64,000 nt of DNA from Streptomyces sp. LBL (GTDB taxonomy: Bacteria > Actinomycetota > Actinomycetes > Streptomycetales > Streptomycetaceae): NCBI RefSeq assembly GCF_029893585.1, contig NZ_JARXYX010000039.1, positions 28,565-92,564 on the forward strand, written 5' to 3'. The notes below the pieces were generated by a model. It was not told where the DNA came from. It made no database searches and saw only the letters and a list, made by a program, of their open reading frames with translations. Shown in pieces: positions 15,466 to 22,378 of this stretch. Positions within the stretch are counted from its first letter, which is position 1. The number at the start of each line of letters is the position of its first letter. Made by a program: the position numbers and the translations under genes.

Positions 15466-15939
15466 GTGCGACCGCACGTGACGCAGGCACTCGACAACTG
15501 GCGCATGACCTGGGACGACCAGCAGCTCGCCGCGCAGGAAGCGTTCACCGCGGCATTCCCCGCCCTGACCCCCGCCGACAGATGTCAGTGCTTCGGCCCC
15601 ACCCTGCGCTGGAACAAGCCCGGAGAGGGATCGGGGAAGGCTTGCCTCGACGACCACGGGCGCGCCACGATCGAGTGCGAGGACGTCCCGAAGGAGGCCC
15701 TCGGCCAGGCCATGGCGGAGGTCTGGGGCGCCAACTGGTTCGATGAGGGGCCCGGAGGGTTCGCCCAGGCCGAGCCCGGCCAGTACAGCTACGAAGACGA
15801 GCAGACGTACGCCGAGTACTACGTCGACGTCCTCGATGGCGGCCTCACGTCATTCGCGATCTCCTATGTGAAGATCGACGACATCGTGACGATCCTCGAC
15901 GCTCTCGAGCGGTCACTCGCCGAGCACCGCACAGCCTGA
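15466..15939 (+). CDS. Hypothetical protein (157 aa)
   Basis: GTG 15466 follows GGAAGGGAGCAGC; GTG 15478 is an alternative. The soluble acidic product has a helical N-terminal half (TQALDNWRMTWDDQQLAAQE), a CQCFG pair, and a C-terminal half with two aromatic-rich stretches (YSYEDEQTYAEYYVDV). I do not recognise the family. It lies behind a class A late motif in the run leading to the degenerate terminase copy. Confidence 0.6.
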   Translation: MRPHVTQALDNWRMTWDDQQLAAQEAFTAAFPALTPADRCQCFGPTLRWNKPGEGSGKACLDDHGRATIECEDVPKEALGQAMAEVWGANWFDEGPGGFAQAEPGQYSYEDEQTYAEYYVDVLDGGLTSFAISYVKIDDIVTILDALERSLAEHRTA

Positions 15940-16034
15940 CACCGGCAGGAGGAGATCGGCCACCACCGGAGCGGTGGCCGTCTCCAGTCCATCGGTCATA
16001 CCTGGTCAACGACTGAGTAGCGCAAGTAGCACGC

Positions 16035-16063
16035 GACGCAATCGGCGCCCGCCCCTATGGTCC
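16035..16063 (+). promoter_or_regulatory. Late-type motif, class A, leaderless arrangement
   Basis: GACGCAAT (16035-16042) and TATGGTCC (16056-16063; spacer 13). ATG 16070 lies exactly 35 nt after the first G, with no ribosome-binding sequence. Confidence 0.55.
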
Positions 16064-16069
16064 GCGGCC

Positions 16070-17067
16070 ATGCTCATGACCGCCGCACCGCCCCGTACCC
16101 GGATCGCCCGCCTCGCGGCCCGCGCCCGGAACATCGTCGACTCCAGTTTGTGCACCCGCACCTCTGCCGTTCCCAACTGGATTGCCCGCCTCGATCAGTA
16201 CGAGCGCCTGGCCACGCTACCCGCTGCCTACCGGCGCGCGACTCTTGCGATCCTCGACGACGACATCGTGGTCGACCTCCTGGTCCTGTCGTACCTGCGG
16301 CACGGCACCCCGTACGCCCTGTGGGCTGACACTCCGTCCGGGTTCGTCGAGGACGTCCTCGCTGTGCGCACCTGGTCCCGGCTCCGCGCCCTGCTGGACG
16401 CCACGGTGGAGTACCCGCGCGTCGCTGCCCCGGCCTGCTTCGGCTCGGGCGCCCGCCGCCATCTGGTGCCGCTCCTGGCGGTCTGGCACGTCGCGGTATG
16501 GCGCGAGGGCGCCGCCATGTCCGTGATCGTCAGCCCCTCGGCGGAAGTCGCCGACCACCCGCGCCGTCACCTGCCCCGCCTCGCCGAGCAGGCCGGGCTC
16601 CCGCGCGTCCCGGCCGTGTTCTCCGTGACTACGGGCACCGCCCCGGACGACGAGCATGCCCTGGCCGGCCTCTGCCCGCCGGGCACCCTGATCATTGCGA
16701 CCGACGCCGGACGCCTCCACCCCGTCCAGGGGGCGGCCGTCGACCACGTCCTCGACGGCCGCGCCCGGCTCGTCGCCCTCGGCGTCCCGGAGACAACTTC
16801 GGGGACCTGGTTCGAGGACCTGGCGCAGCGGGCCTCCAGCCGCACCGTCCCCACGGCCGTGTCCGATCTCCCTTCGGTCACCGGCGAAGAACTGGGGCCG
16901 TGCACGTCCTGCCCTGCCGACCACGGCGTCCACTCCCCGGCCGTGCACCTGCCGGACACGCCGTGGGCAGCCCGCCAGATCGCCTGTACGGGCCGACGAA
17001 CCCGCTCGTCGTCACCCGCATCCATGCCCGGTTCCCCGGGGCGCGAGACGGCTTGCACGCGACGTAA
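16070..17067 (+). pseudogene. Degenerate, frameshifted copy of the terminase ATPase domain
   Basis: The frame from ATG 16070 matches the terminase large subunit at 22379 through most of its ATPase domain. It has LWADTPSGFVEDVL against LWHDTPSGFIEDVL, the later SGTWFEDL against RSWFETL, and AVHLPDTPW against AIHLPDQEW. The Walker A loop GFGVGKTW is replaced by CFGSGARRH, losing the Lys, and Walker B VVDEAGG is now IATDAGR. Near 16980 the match jumps to another frame (LYGPTNPLVVTRIHARFP), which needs one added base, and it stops at 17067 before any nuclease domain. It is an inactive ATPase-half duplicate; I infer a pseudogene, although a non-catalytic role cannot be excluded. Confidence 0.75.
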
Positions 17068-17090
17068 GCATCCCCGGCGGCTCATGGTCC
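17061..17090 (+). promoter_or_regulatory. Late-type motif, class A
   Basis: GACGTAAG (17061-17068), 14-nt spacer, CATGGTCC (17083-17090), overlapping the end of the degenerate terminase copy. The methyltransferase start GTG 17164 follows with a CGGAG ribosome-binding sequence. Confidence 0.65.
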
Positions 17091-17163
17091 TGGCTCGCTC
17101 CCGCCGTTCTCCCGCGGCCGCCGCTCCCGGCCGGCCCGACGCGCGGGGCAGGACGGAGACCCC

Positions 17164-18645
17164 GTGGCGGCAACGAACCTCGCCCCCGCAGGGCAGGAAT
17201 CCCTGATACCCGTGGAGGAGCTGACGGGCCCTGAGCCGGTCGTGTACTGCGCGAACTCCCTCGATCTTCTCCCGACCCTCCCCGATGCGTCGGTGGACGC
17301 GATCGTGACCGATCCGCCGTACGAGCTGGGGTTCCTCGGGAAGTCGTGGGACGCCTCCGGCATCGCGTACAGCGTGGACCTGTGGGCGGAGTGCCTGCGT
17401 GTGCTCAAGCCGGGCGGGCACCTGGCCGCGTTCGGCGCGACCCGCACCTACCACCGGATGGCCGTGGCGGTGGAGGACGCCGGATTCGAGATCCGTGACT
17501 CCCTGCACTGGCTGTACGGCACGGGTTTCCCCAAGGGGCAGGACGTCGGCAAGCTCATCGACCGGCGCCGCGACGACCACCCCGCGCGCCGCCGGTTCAC
17601 CGCCGAGTTCGCCAAGCTCCGCGACGCCGCCGGGTGGACGAACCCGCAGATCGACGCCCGGTTCGGCTTCAACGGCATGGCGCAGCACTGGACGACACAG
17701 ACGAAGTCCGCCGCGGTGCCGACCGTCGAGCAGTGGCAGCGGCTCAAGGCAGAGATGGGGTTCGAGGCCCCGGCGGCGCTCGAGGACCTGGTGCACGAAC
17801 TGAACGGGCGGAAGAACGCGCCCGGGGAGGCGTGGGAGGACCGGGAGGCCATCGGCAAGGGGCATCGGGCCCGCAACGGCTCCGGGGTGTTCCCACAGCT
17901 CCGGTCCGACACGTTCGACATGACCGCCCCGGCGACCGCCGAGGCCGCGCGCTGGGACGGCTGGAACACCGCCCTCAAGCCCGGCCACGAACCGATCGTG
18001 CTGGCGCGGAAGCCGCTCGAGGGCACAGTCGCCTCCAACGTGCTGGCGTACGGCACGGGGGCGATGAACACCGCGGCGTGCCGGACCCCGCCCGACGACC
18101 CGGCGGGACGCTGGCCGACCAACGTCCTGCTGTCCCACGCGTGGGCCGTCGACGAGGCGGGATGGCTCGTCGACGGATGCGCGAACGGCTGCGCGGAGGG
18201 GTGCCCGGTCGCCGAGCTCGACCGCCAGTCGGGGCTACTCACTTCCGGGGCGAACCCGCGACGCCGGAACGCCGACAAGTTCCGCGACGTCTACGGCGAC
18301 TTCCAGGGACAGGCCGCGTGCAAGGTCGTGCGCGGCGCGGACTCCGGCGGCGCGTCCCGCTTCTACCCGGCGTTCCGCTACCAGGCCAAGGCCCCGACCA
18401 GCGAGCGGCCGCGCCTGCCGGACGGCACGGTGCACCCCACGGTGAAGCCGGTCGCACTTATGCGGTGGCTGGTCCGGCTGCTCACTGCGCCCGGCGGACT
18501 CGTCCTGGACCCGTTCGCCGGGACGGGCACGACGCTGGAGGCCGCCCGGCTGGAGGGCTTCCACTCCGTGGGCGTGGAGGCGAAGGCCGCGTACGCCGAG
18601 CTGTGCCGACTGCGGCTGCGCCGCGACACCGCTGGGGGTGCCTGA
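17164..18645 (+). CDS. DNA methyltransferase, beta-class (N4-cytosine or N6-adenine)
   Basis: This is an amino-methyltransferase of the beta topology (493 aa): catalytic motif IV DPPY at residues 50-53 near the N-terminus, and the S-adenosylmethionine-binding FAGTGT near residue 452 at the C-terminus. HPTVKPVALMRWLVRLLT lies just before it, the usual order for this class. About 330 residues separate the two motifs, longer than a minimal enzyme, and include a Cys cluster (CANGCAEGC) and a basic segment likely to form the target-recognition region. No partner restriction gene is present. Its late-type promoter suggests it modifies newly replicated element DNA before packaging. GTG start; the stop overlaps the next ATG. 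Confidence 0.9.
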   Translation: MAATNLAPAGQESLIPVEELTGPEPVVYCANSLDLLPTLPDASVDAIVTDPPYELGFLGKSWDASGIAYSVDLWAECLRVLKPGGHLAAFGATRTYHRMAVAVEDAGFEIRDSLHWLYGTGFPKGQDVGKLIDRRRDDHPARRRFTAEFAKLRDAAGWTNPQIDARFGFNGMAQHWTTQTKSAAVPTVEQWQRLKAEMGFEAPAALEDLVHELNGRKNAPGEAWEDREAIGKGHRARNGSGVFPQLRSDTFDMTAPATAEAARWDGWNTALKPGHEPIVLARKPLEGTVASNVLAYGTGAMNTAACRTPPDDPAGRWPTNVLLSHAWAVDEAGWLVDGCANGCAEGCPVAELDRQSGLLTSGANPRRRNADKFRDVYGDFQGQAACKVVRGADSGGASRFYPAFRYQAKAPTSERPRLPDGTVHPTVKPVALMRWLVRLLTAPGGLVLDPFAGTGTTLEAARLEGFHSVGVEAKAAYAELCRLRLRRDTAGGA

Positions 18646-19064
18646 TGCTGCTGAGGTCCTTCGAAACCGTCCGCCTCCCCGGTGGGGTGCACCTCATGTT
18701 CCAGAGGATCACCGACCGCGGCGTCACGATCCGCACCTGGTACACCGTCGGCCTGCCGGTGCGGCTGACGCTCACGGCCGTGGCGCAGACCCGGGATGCC
18801 TACTACGGGGCCGTGGGCAACCGGCCGCCGGGCCTGTGGAAGCGGGTCCTGCGCGCGGTCGCCACGGCCAACGGGCGCCCGGTCTCGTACTACTGCCCGG
18901 CCATCCCGCCGTCCCGGCGCGGGATCGCCCTGGCCGTCCCGCGGTACACCGCTGAACTCCGCTGGGAGACCCGCCGCTGGGACGAGGCGGTGACGGCGCA
19001 CCTGCAACGGCCGTGCCCAGCCTGCACCGCCGCGGGGTGGCGCCGAGCAGCGGACGCGACGTAA
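18645..19064 (+). CDS. Hypothetical protein (139 aa)
   Basis: ATG 18645 overlaps the stop of the methyltransferase (TGATG), so the two are translationally coupled. The product is basic and beta-rich at the start (MLLRSFETVRLPGG, RTWYTVGLPVRLTL). It has a helical middle and a C-terminal CPAC pair that may bind zinc. I do not recognise the family. Coupling suggests it works with, or is simply co-expressed with, the methyltransferase. Confidence 0.6.
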   Translation: MLLRSFETVRLPGGVHLMFQRITDRGVTIRTWYTVGLPVRLTLTAVAQTRDAYYGAVGNRPPGLWKRVLRAVATANGRPVSYYCPAIPPSRRGIALAVPRYTAELRWETRRWDEAVTAHLQRPCPACTAAGWRRAADAT

Positions 19065-19087
19065 GCGTCGGCCGCCGTTCACTCTCG
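19058..19087 (+). promoter_or_regulatory. Late-type motif, class A
   Basis: GACGTAAG (19058-19065), 14-nt spacer, CACTCTCG (19080-19087). It overlaps the end of the preceding gene and precedes the HNH gene at 19165 (GCAGGAGACC ribosome-binding sequence). Confidence 0.5.
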
Positions 19088-19164
19088 CCGCCTCGCCCCG
19101 GGCGCGCCCACCAGGGCCGTGAACGACGCGGCCCGGCACCCGGGGCAGGCAGGAGACCAGTGCT

Positions 19165-19521
19165 GTGAAGGCACGACGGCGAACCGCGCCCACCGATGTG
19201 GTGAAGGCCATCGTCTTTGACCGGGACGGCGGCGCTTGCGTGCGCTGTGGGGCTCGTGACTCCCTGACCGTCCACCACCGCGTGAACAGGGGCATGGGCG
19301 GGGCGCGTGAGCCGTGGATCAACCAGGCCCACAACCTCCTGACTGCGTGCACCGTGTGCAACGGCTGGTTCGAGGACAACCCGCGGGAGTCGTACGAGGC
19401 CGGGTGGAAGGTGCGCCGGCCGCAGCTCCCCGGCGAGGTCCTGGTGCGCTACGCCGACGGCAGTGAGTACCGGCTCACGCCCGACGGGGTCCGCTCCACG
19501 ACCGTGGCGGCCGCCCGATGA
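19165..19521 (+). CDS. HNH endonuclease
   Basis: A small HNH nuclease (118 aa). The signature is complete: CVRCG, then LTVHHRVNRGMGG (first catalytic His), then HNLLTACTVCNGWFEDNP with the second Cys pair. Together these form the zinc-bound beta-beta-alpha-metal fold. In phages, HNH proteins encoded beside the terminase assist DNA cleavage during packaging. Here it lies between a methyltransferase and the terminase region, which fits that role. GTG start behind GGAGACC; the stop overlaps the next ATG at 19518. Confidence 0.88.
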   Translation: MKARRRTAPTDVVKAIVFDRDGGACVRCGARDSLTVHHRVNRGMGGAREPWINQAHNLLTACTVCNGWFEDNPRESYEAGWKVRRPQLPGEVLVRYADGSEYRLTPDGVRSTTVAAAR

Positions 19522-20108
19522 GGCGCCGTCGCCAGTGCCCCGCGGTCCCGGCGGCGCTCGTCGGCTCCCAGGGCTGGCGGTGCCAGCGGCTCGTCGACCA
19601 CGACGGGCCGCACCGGGCCTCGTACTCCGAGCAGTCGACCATGCACTACTCGTGGGAGGACGGCGCCACCAGCATCTTCGGGTACCAGACGCTTCCCGGC
19701 ACCGTGCGCTTCCGGTCGCCGTTCTGGACGCCGCAGCGGCAGTACCGCGCCGGCGAGTGGACGGTGTCCGTGCTGATCGCTCTGGCGCTGGGGTGGTGCT
19801 GGTCCCTGACCGCGGCCGCCGTGTTCCTCGTGCTGGAGCTGTTCACGTCCATCCGGCAGGCGCACTTCGTCGACGTCGGCCGGTTCACCGCCGGGGTGTT
19901 CCTCGTCCGGCGGGACAACTACCCGGCGTTCTTCGCGGTCGGCTTCGCCCGGTACGGGCCGGGAGCCGACGCCAAGAGGAACGGCCTGCAGGTCGTCGTC
20001 GGTCGTCTGGCGCTGATCGTGTGCGCGCTGCTCCCGCGGGGCGAGTGGGCCGACTTCCAGCACCGGGCGGCCGAGCGCGAGGCCCTGCGGAAGGACGGCG
20101 CCCGGTGA
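19518..20108 (+). CDS. Membrane protein (196 aa)
   Basis: ATG 19518 overlaps the HNH stop. The N-terminal 75 residues contain two Cys (RQCPAVP, WRCQRL) and end before a hydrophobic region. One or two transmembrane helices lie at about 90-118 (WTVSVLIALALGWCWSLTAAAVFLVLELF), followed by a cytoplasmic-looking domain ending in a charged helix. I do not recognise the family. It is co-transcribed with the HNH nuclease. Confidence 0.65.
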   Translation: MRRRRQCPAVPAALVGSQGWRCQRLVDHDGPHRASYSEQSTMHYSWEDGATSIFGYQTLPGTVRFRSPFWTPQRQYRAGEWTVSVLIALALGWCWSLTAAAVFLVLELFTSIRQAHFVDVGRFTAGVFLVRRDNYPAFFAVGFARYGPGADAKRNGLQVVVGRLALIVCALLPRGEWADFQHRAAEREALRKDGAR

Positions 20109-20365
20109 GTCCCCAGATCACGGTGAAGACCCGCGTACGGCGGCCGCGCGGGCTGCGTCTCGGGCCGGTGCTGCTGTTGGCCGTCCGCCTCCCCCACGGC
20201 CCGTACTTCGGCGTCGGCCGGATCGCGATCACGGACACCCCCCGCGACCCAGCTCCCGGCCAGACCTGGGCCCGGGACGGTCAGGGCCGGGTCCTGATCG
20301 TCGGCGGCGTGGCACTCGCTGTGCTCCGGTGCAGGTCAGTGCCCGTGCGCCGCGTGCCCACCTGA
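20105..20365 (+). CDS. Small hypothetical protein (86 aa)
   Basis: GTG 20105 overlaps the preceding stop (GTGA). The product has a basic N-terminus (VKTRVRRPRGLRLG) and a hydrophobic stretch too short and broken to be a sure membrane helix. Its C-terminal segment is beta-rich (GRVLIVGGVALAVLRC). I do not recognise it. It is the last gene before the early promoter motif at 20373 that drives the regulator. Confidence 0.5.
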   Translation: MSPQITVKTRVRRPRGLRLGPVLLLAVRLPHGPYFGVGRIAITDTPRDPAPGQTWARDGQGRVLIVGGVALAVLRCRSVPVRRVPT

Positions 20366-20372
20366 CACGGGA

Positions 20373-20475
20373 GTCTCGCGGCTGTACTATTTTGGGCTGT
20401 GCACCGACGTGGGGCTATCCCAGTTGGCGCCGAGCCAGCAAAGGCGCCACAGCTTGAGATGGGAAACGACCCAAC
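20373..20475 (+). promoter_or_regulatory. Early promoter motif with structured leader
   Basis: 20373-20390 reads GTCTCGCGGCTGTACTAT, a copy of the 18-bp early motif placed inside the late-type block. The leader has TGGCGCC (20425-20431) / GGCGCCA (20443-20449), a variant of the usual hairpin, and lacks the CGAACGAAGGA sequence. ATG 20476 follows. Confidence 0.65.
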
Positions 20476-21069
20476 ATGCCCCGCATCGCCAACAAGCTCG
20501 ACCTGGCCGTCCCGAAGTACGACGACATCCGCAAGGCAGCGGCGGACGACGTCGACGAGCAGCTTCGCAAGCTGAAACGCATGGATGACCGTCTCGAACT
20601 GGCAGCGCACATCATCCGCCAGGCAGACGCGGAGATCGCCCTGCACGCCGGCGACCGGAACGGGGCCCTGGCGAGTCTGTACCTCTACGACCACTACGAG
20701 GGTCACCACCTCGGGCAGTTGGCCGGCCTCACCAAGAACGCCGTGCGCGAGATCCTGAGTCAGGCCGTCTACGACGATCCGAAGAAGCCGCTGCCGCCTC
20801 GGATGACCGAGGAGGAGATGACCCGCATCGCCCTCGATCACAATGTCCCCCACGTCACGGAGACGCCCGGGGACACCTTGCGCTCGACCGGGGAAGTCAT
20901 CGAGGCAGCCAAGGCTCGTCGTGCCACCGCCGTCCGCTGGATGCAGGATGCGGCCCTGGCGCTGCACGAGGCCGACCGTACGCACGTCGAGATGGCCGAG
21001 CACGCCGGAGTGTCCCGGAAGCTGATCTGGCAGCAGGTACAGGCAGCCCGCCGGCGCCGCGGCTACTGA
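20476..21069 (+). CDS. Putative DNA-binding regulator with two helix-turn-helix segments (197 aa)
   Basis: Two helix-turn-helix-like segments are visible: about residues 76-97 (GHHLGQLAGLTKNAVREIL) and about 168-191 (THVEMAEHAGVSRKLIWQQV). They are joined by an acidic linker and the protein ends in a basic tail (ARRRRGY). The first resembles sigma region 4-type or phage regulator HTHs; the protein has no sigma region 2. It has an early promoter but sits at the head of the terminase segment, directly before a perfect 27-bp palindrome (21141-21167). This suits a regulator that controls the early-to-late switch, which is an inference from position. Confidence 0.7.
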   Translation: MPRIANKLDLAVPKYDDIRKAAADDVDEQLRKLKRMDDRLELAAHIIRQADAEIALHAGDRNGALASLYLYDHYEGHHLGQLAGLTKNAVREILSQAVYDDPKKPLPPRMTEEEMTRIALDHNVPHVTETPGDTLRSTGEVIEAAKARRATAVRWMQDAALALHEADRTHVEMAEHAGVSRKLIWQQVQAARRRRGY

Positions 21070-21140
21070 CGCCAACCGCACGCACCCGGACCGGTCCCGA
21101 GCACCTTCGGGGCCGGTCTTCCCTTTGCCTCGCAGGTCAG

Positions 21141-21167
21141 ACCGGGGCCTGAATATCAGGCCCCGGT
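21141..21167. promoter_or_regulatory. Perfect 27-bp palindrome
   Basis: ACCGGGGCCTGA (21141-21152), ATA loop, and the exact complement (21156-21167). It could be the terminator of the regulator gene or its operator. There is no T-run afterwards. The same gap (21070-21414) also holds the hairpin at 21278-21306 and the class B motif; nothing else coding is visible in it. Confidence 0.6.
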
Positions 21168-21277
21168 CACCGGTGCCTGAAAATCCGGCTTCCGGTGAAC
21201 GGGCCGCCGGGGGACCGGGTGCCGCTAGATCAGGCGCCTTTAGTAACAAGATCAAGCACCACAATGAAGTAAGAGTT

Positions 21278-21306
21278 CCGATGCCTTCGCTTCGCTCAGG
21301 CATCGG
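21278..21306. terminator. Hairpin in the gap before the terminase segment
   Basis: CCGATGCCT (21278-21286) and its exact complement (21298-21306) with an 11-nt loop. The surrounding bases are less GC-rich than elsewhere. Confidence 0.5.
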
Positions 21307-21379
21307 CGCGCATCGGCGTCCAGGAACCTCGAACCGACCACCAGCACAGCGGCAGCGAGAGGACGACGAAGCGCGGGGT

Positions 21380-21409
21380 GTCACAGAATCCGGCCGGCCG
21401 GCGTTCCCC
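21380..21409 (+). promoter_or_regulatory. Late-type motif, class B, leaderless arrangement
   Basis: GTCACAGAA from 21380 and CGTTCCCC at 21402-21409. ATG 21415 lies exactly 35 nt after the first G and has no ribosome-binding sequence. Confidence 0.5.
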
Positions 21410-21414
21410 CCGGC

Positions 21415-22092
21415 ATGACGACGCGAATCCCTCGGACGATGCTCCCGCCGAACCTGACCCGCCACTTCTACGAGGCCCGCCGTACCTTCCTCAAAAACGC
21501 TACGGGCCAGGTGTCCACCCCGTGGTTCCAACTCACCCCGGAGGAACGCGCCGTGGTCGAGGCAGAGATGGAAATCTTCCGGCAGGCGATACGAGCGGCC
21601 GAGGAGGAGCAGGACCTGCTCGTCAGCCTCAACAAGACTGCCGAAGCCAGCAGGCCGACCGCCGAGGGCACCGCGGCCGCCGCAGACGACGGCGGGAACT
21701 GCGCCTGCCCCGGCTGCTCGGCCGTCGCCGCGATCTTCGCCCTCCTCGAACACATGGGCAGGCGTCTGGACGCCTCGACGCCGAACAGCGAGCGCGGTGG
21801 CCTGGTCGCGCTCAGAACCATCCCTCTCGACACTCGCCCGCAGGGCGTGCCGCTGGGCAAGGAGGAGAAGACCCGCCTGCTACAGGAAGCCATCGCCGAC
21901 AAGATCGGCGTGTTCCTGACCGCGGGCATCGATCTCGACGTCGTCGATGACACCGCGCCCCGCGGCCCATGGACCTTCGACTCCCGCCCCATCAGCGTCG
22001 ACCTGGACAGCCTCATGCGCCCGCGCTCCGCGTTCGACGACATCCGGATGGAGTTCTGGACCAGGCGGCCGCCCACCGTCGACAAGGCGTAA
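21415..22092 (+). CDS. Hypothetical protein upstream of terminase (225 aa)
   Basis: ATG 21415 has no ribosome-binding site and directly follows a class B late motif, as for a leaderless message. The product has a helical N-terminal half (LTPEERAVVEAEMEIFRQ, then an E-rich coiled-coil-like stretch), a CACPGC pair near residue 97, and an acidic C-terminal half. A gene directly upstream of the terminase large subunit is often the small subunit. This one lacks a recognisable N-terminal HTH, so I leave that as a possibility only. Confidence 0.65.
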   Translation: MTTRIPRTMLPPNLTRHFYEARRTFLKNATGQVSTPWFQLTPEERAVVEAEMEIFRQAIRAAEEEQDLLVSLNKTAEASRPTAEGTAAAADDGGNCACPGCSAVAAIFALLEHMGRRLDASTPNSERGGLVALRTIPLDTRPQGVPLGKEEKTRLLQEAIADKIGVFLTAGIDLDVVDDTAPRGPWTFDSRPISVDLDSLMRPRSAFDDIRMEFWTRRPPTVDKA

Positions 22093-22118
22093 CAGAATCC
22101 GGCCCCTGACGTACTACA
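22089..22118 (+). promoter_or_regulatory. Late-type motif, class B
   Basis: GTAACAGAA from 22089 and TGACGTAC around 22107, overlapping the stop codon of the preceding gene. It matches the element at 48334 in sequence and spacing (AAC, 16 nt, CGT). No start codon follows at the expected distance, so it may be non-functional or serve a leader. Confidence 0.35.
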
Positions 22119-22343
22119 GGGTGCGGCTGGCTCTCTGACCCCAACTCCCCCGGGGAAAGCACTCCGGCCGCCCCCGGCCGGGGTGCGGCCCCTGCTCCAC
22201 CTCCCCGGTGCAGGGTCCGCACCCCGGCAAGACTTCCGGCACCGACCCACCAGCCCGTTGACTCCTCGGGTGCGCGTCGTCTGGTCGATGCCGGAATCCC
22301 GCGGCCTGGCCGGCGGTCTGGGCATGGGCCCCGGCCAGGCCGC
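22119..22343. other. Non-coding gap before terminase
   Basis: About 225 bases with no supported gene. It contains several GC inverted repeats (around 22150-22220) and A-poor sequence. Its place just upstream of the terminase gene would suit a packaging (pac or cos) site or a terminator, but no direct evidence distinguishes these. Confidence 0.3.
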
Positions 22344-22373
22344 GACACTAGGCCCCTGCGGGCGGCACCTTTC
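22344..22373 (+). promoter_or_regulatory. Late-type motif, class A, leaderless arrangement
   Basis: GACACTAG (22344-22351), 14-nt spacer, CACCTTTC (22366-22373). The terminase ATG 22379 lies exactly 35 nt after the first G and has no ribosome-binding site. Confidence 0.6.
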
Positions 22374-22378
22374 CCGCC

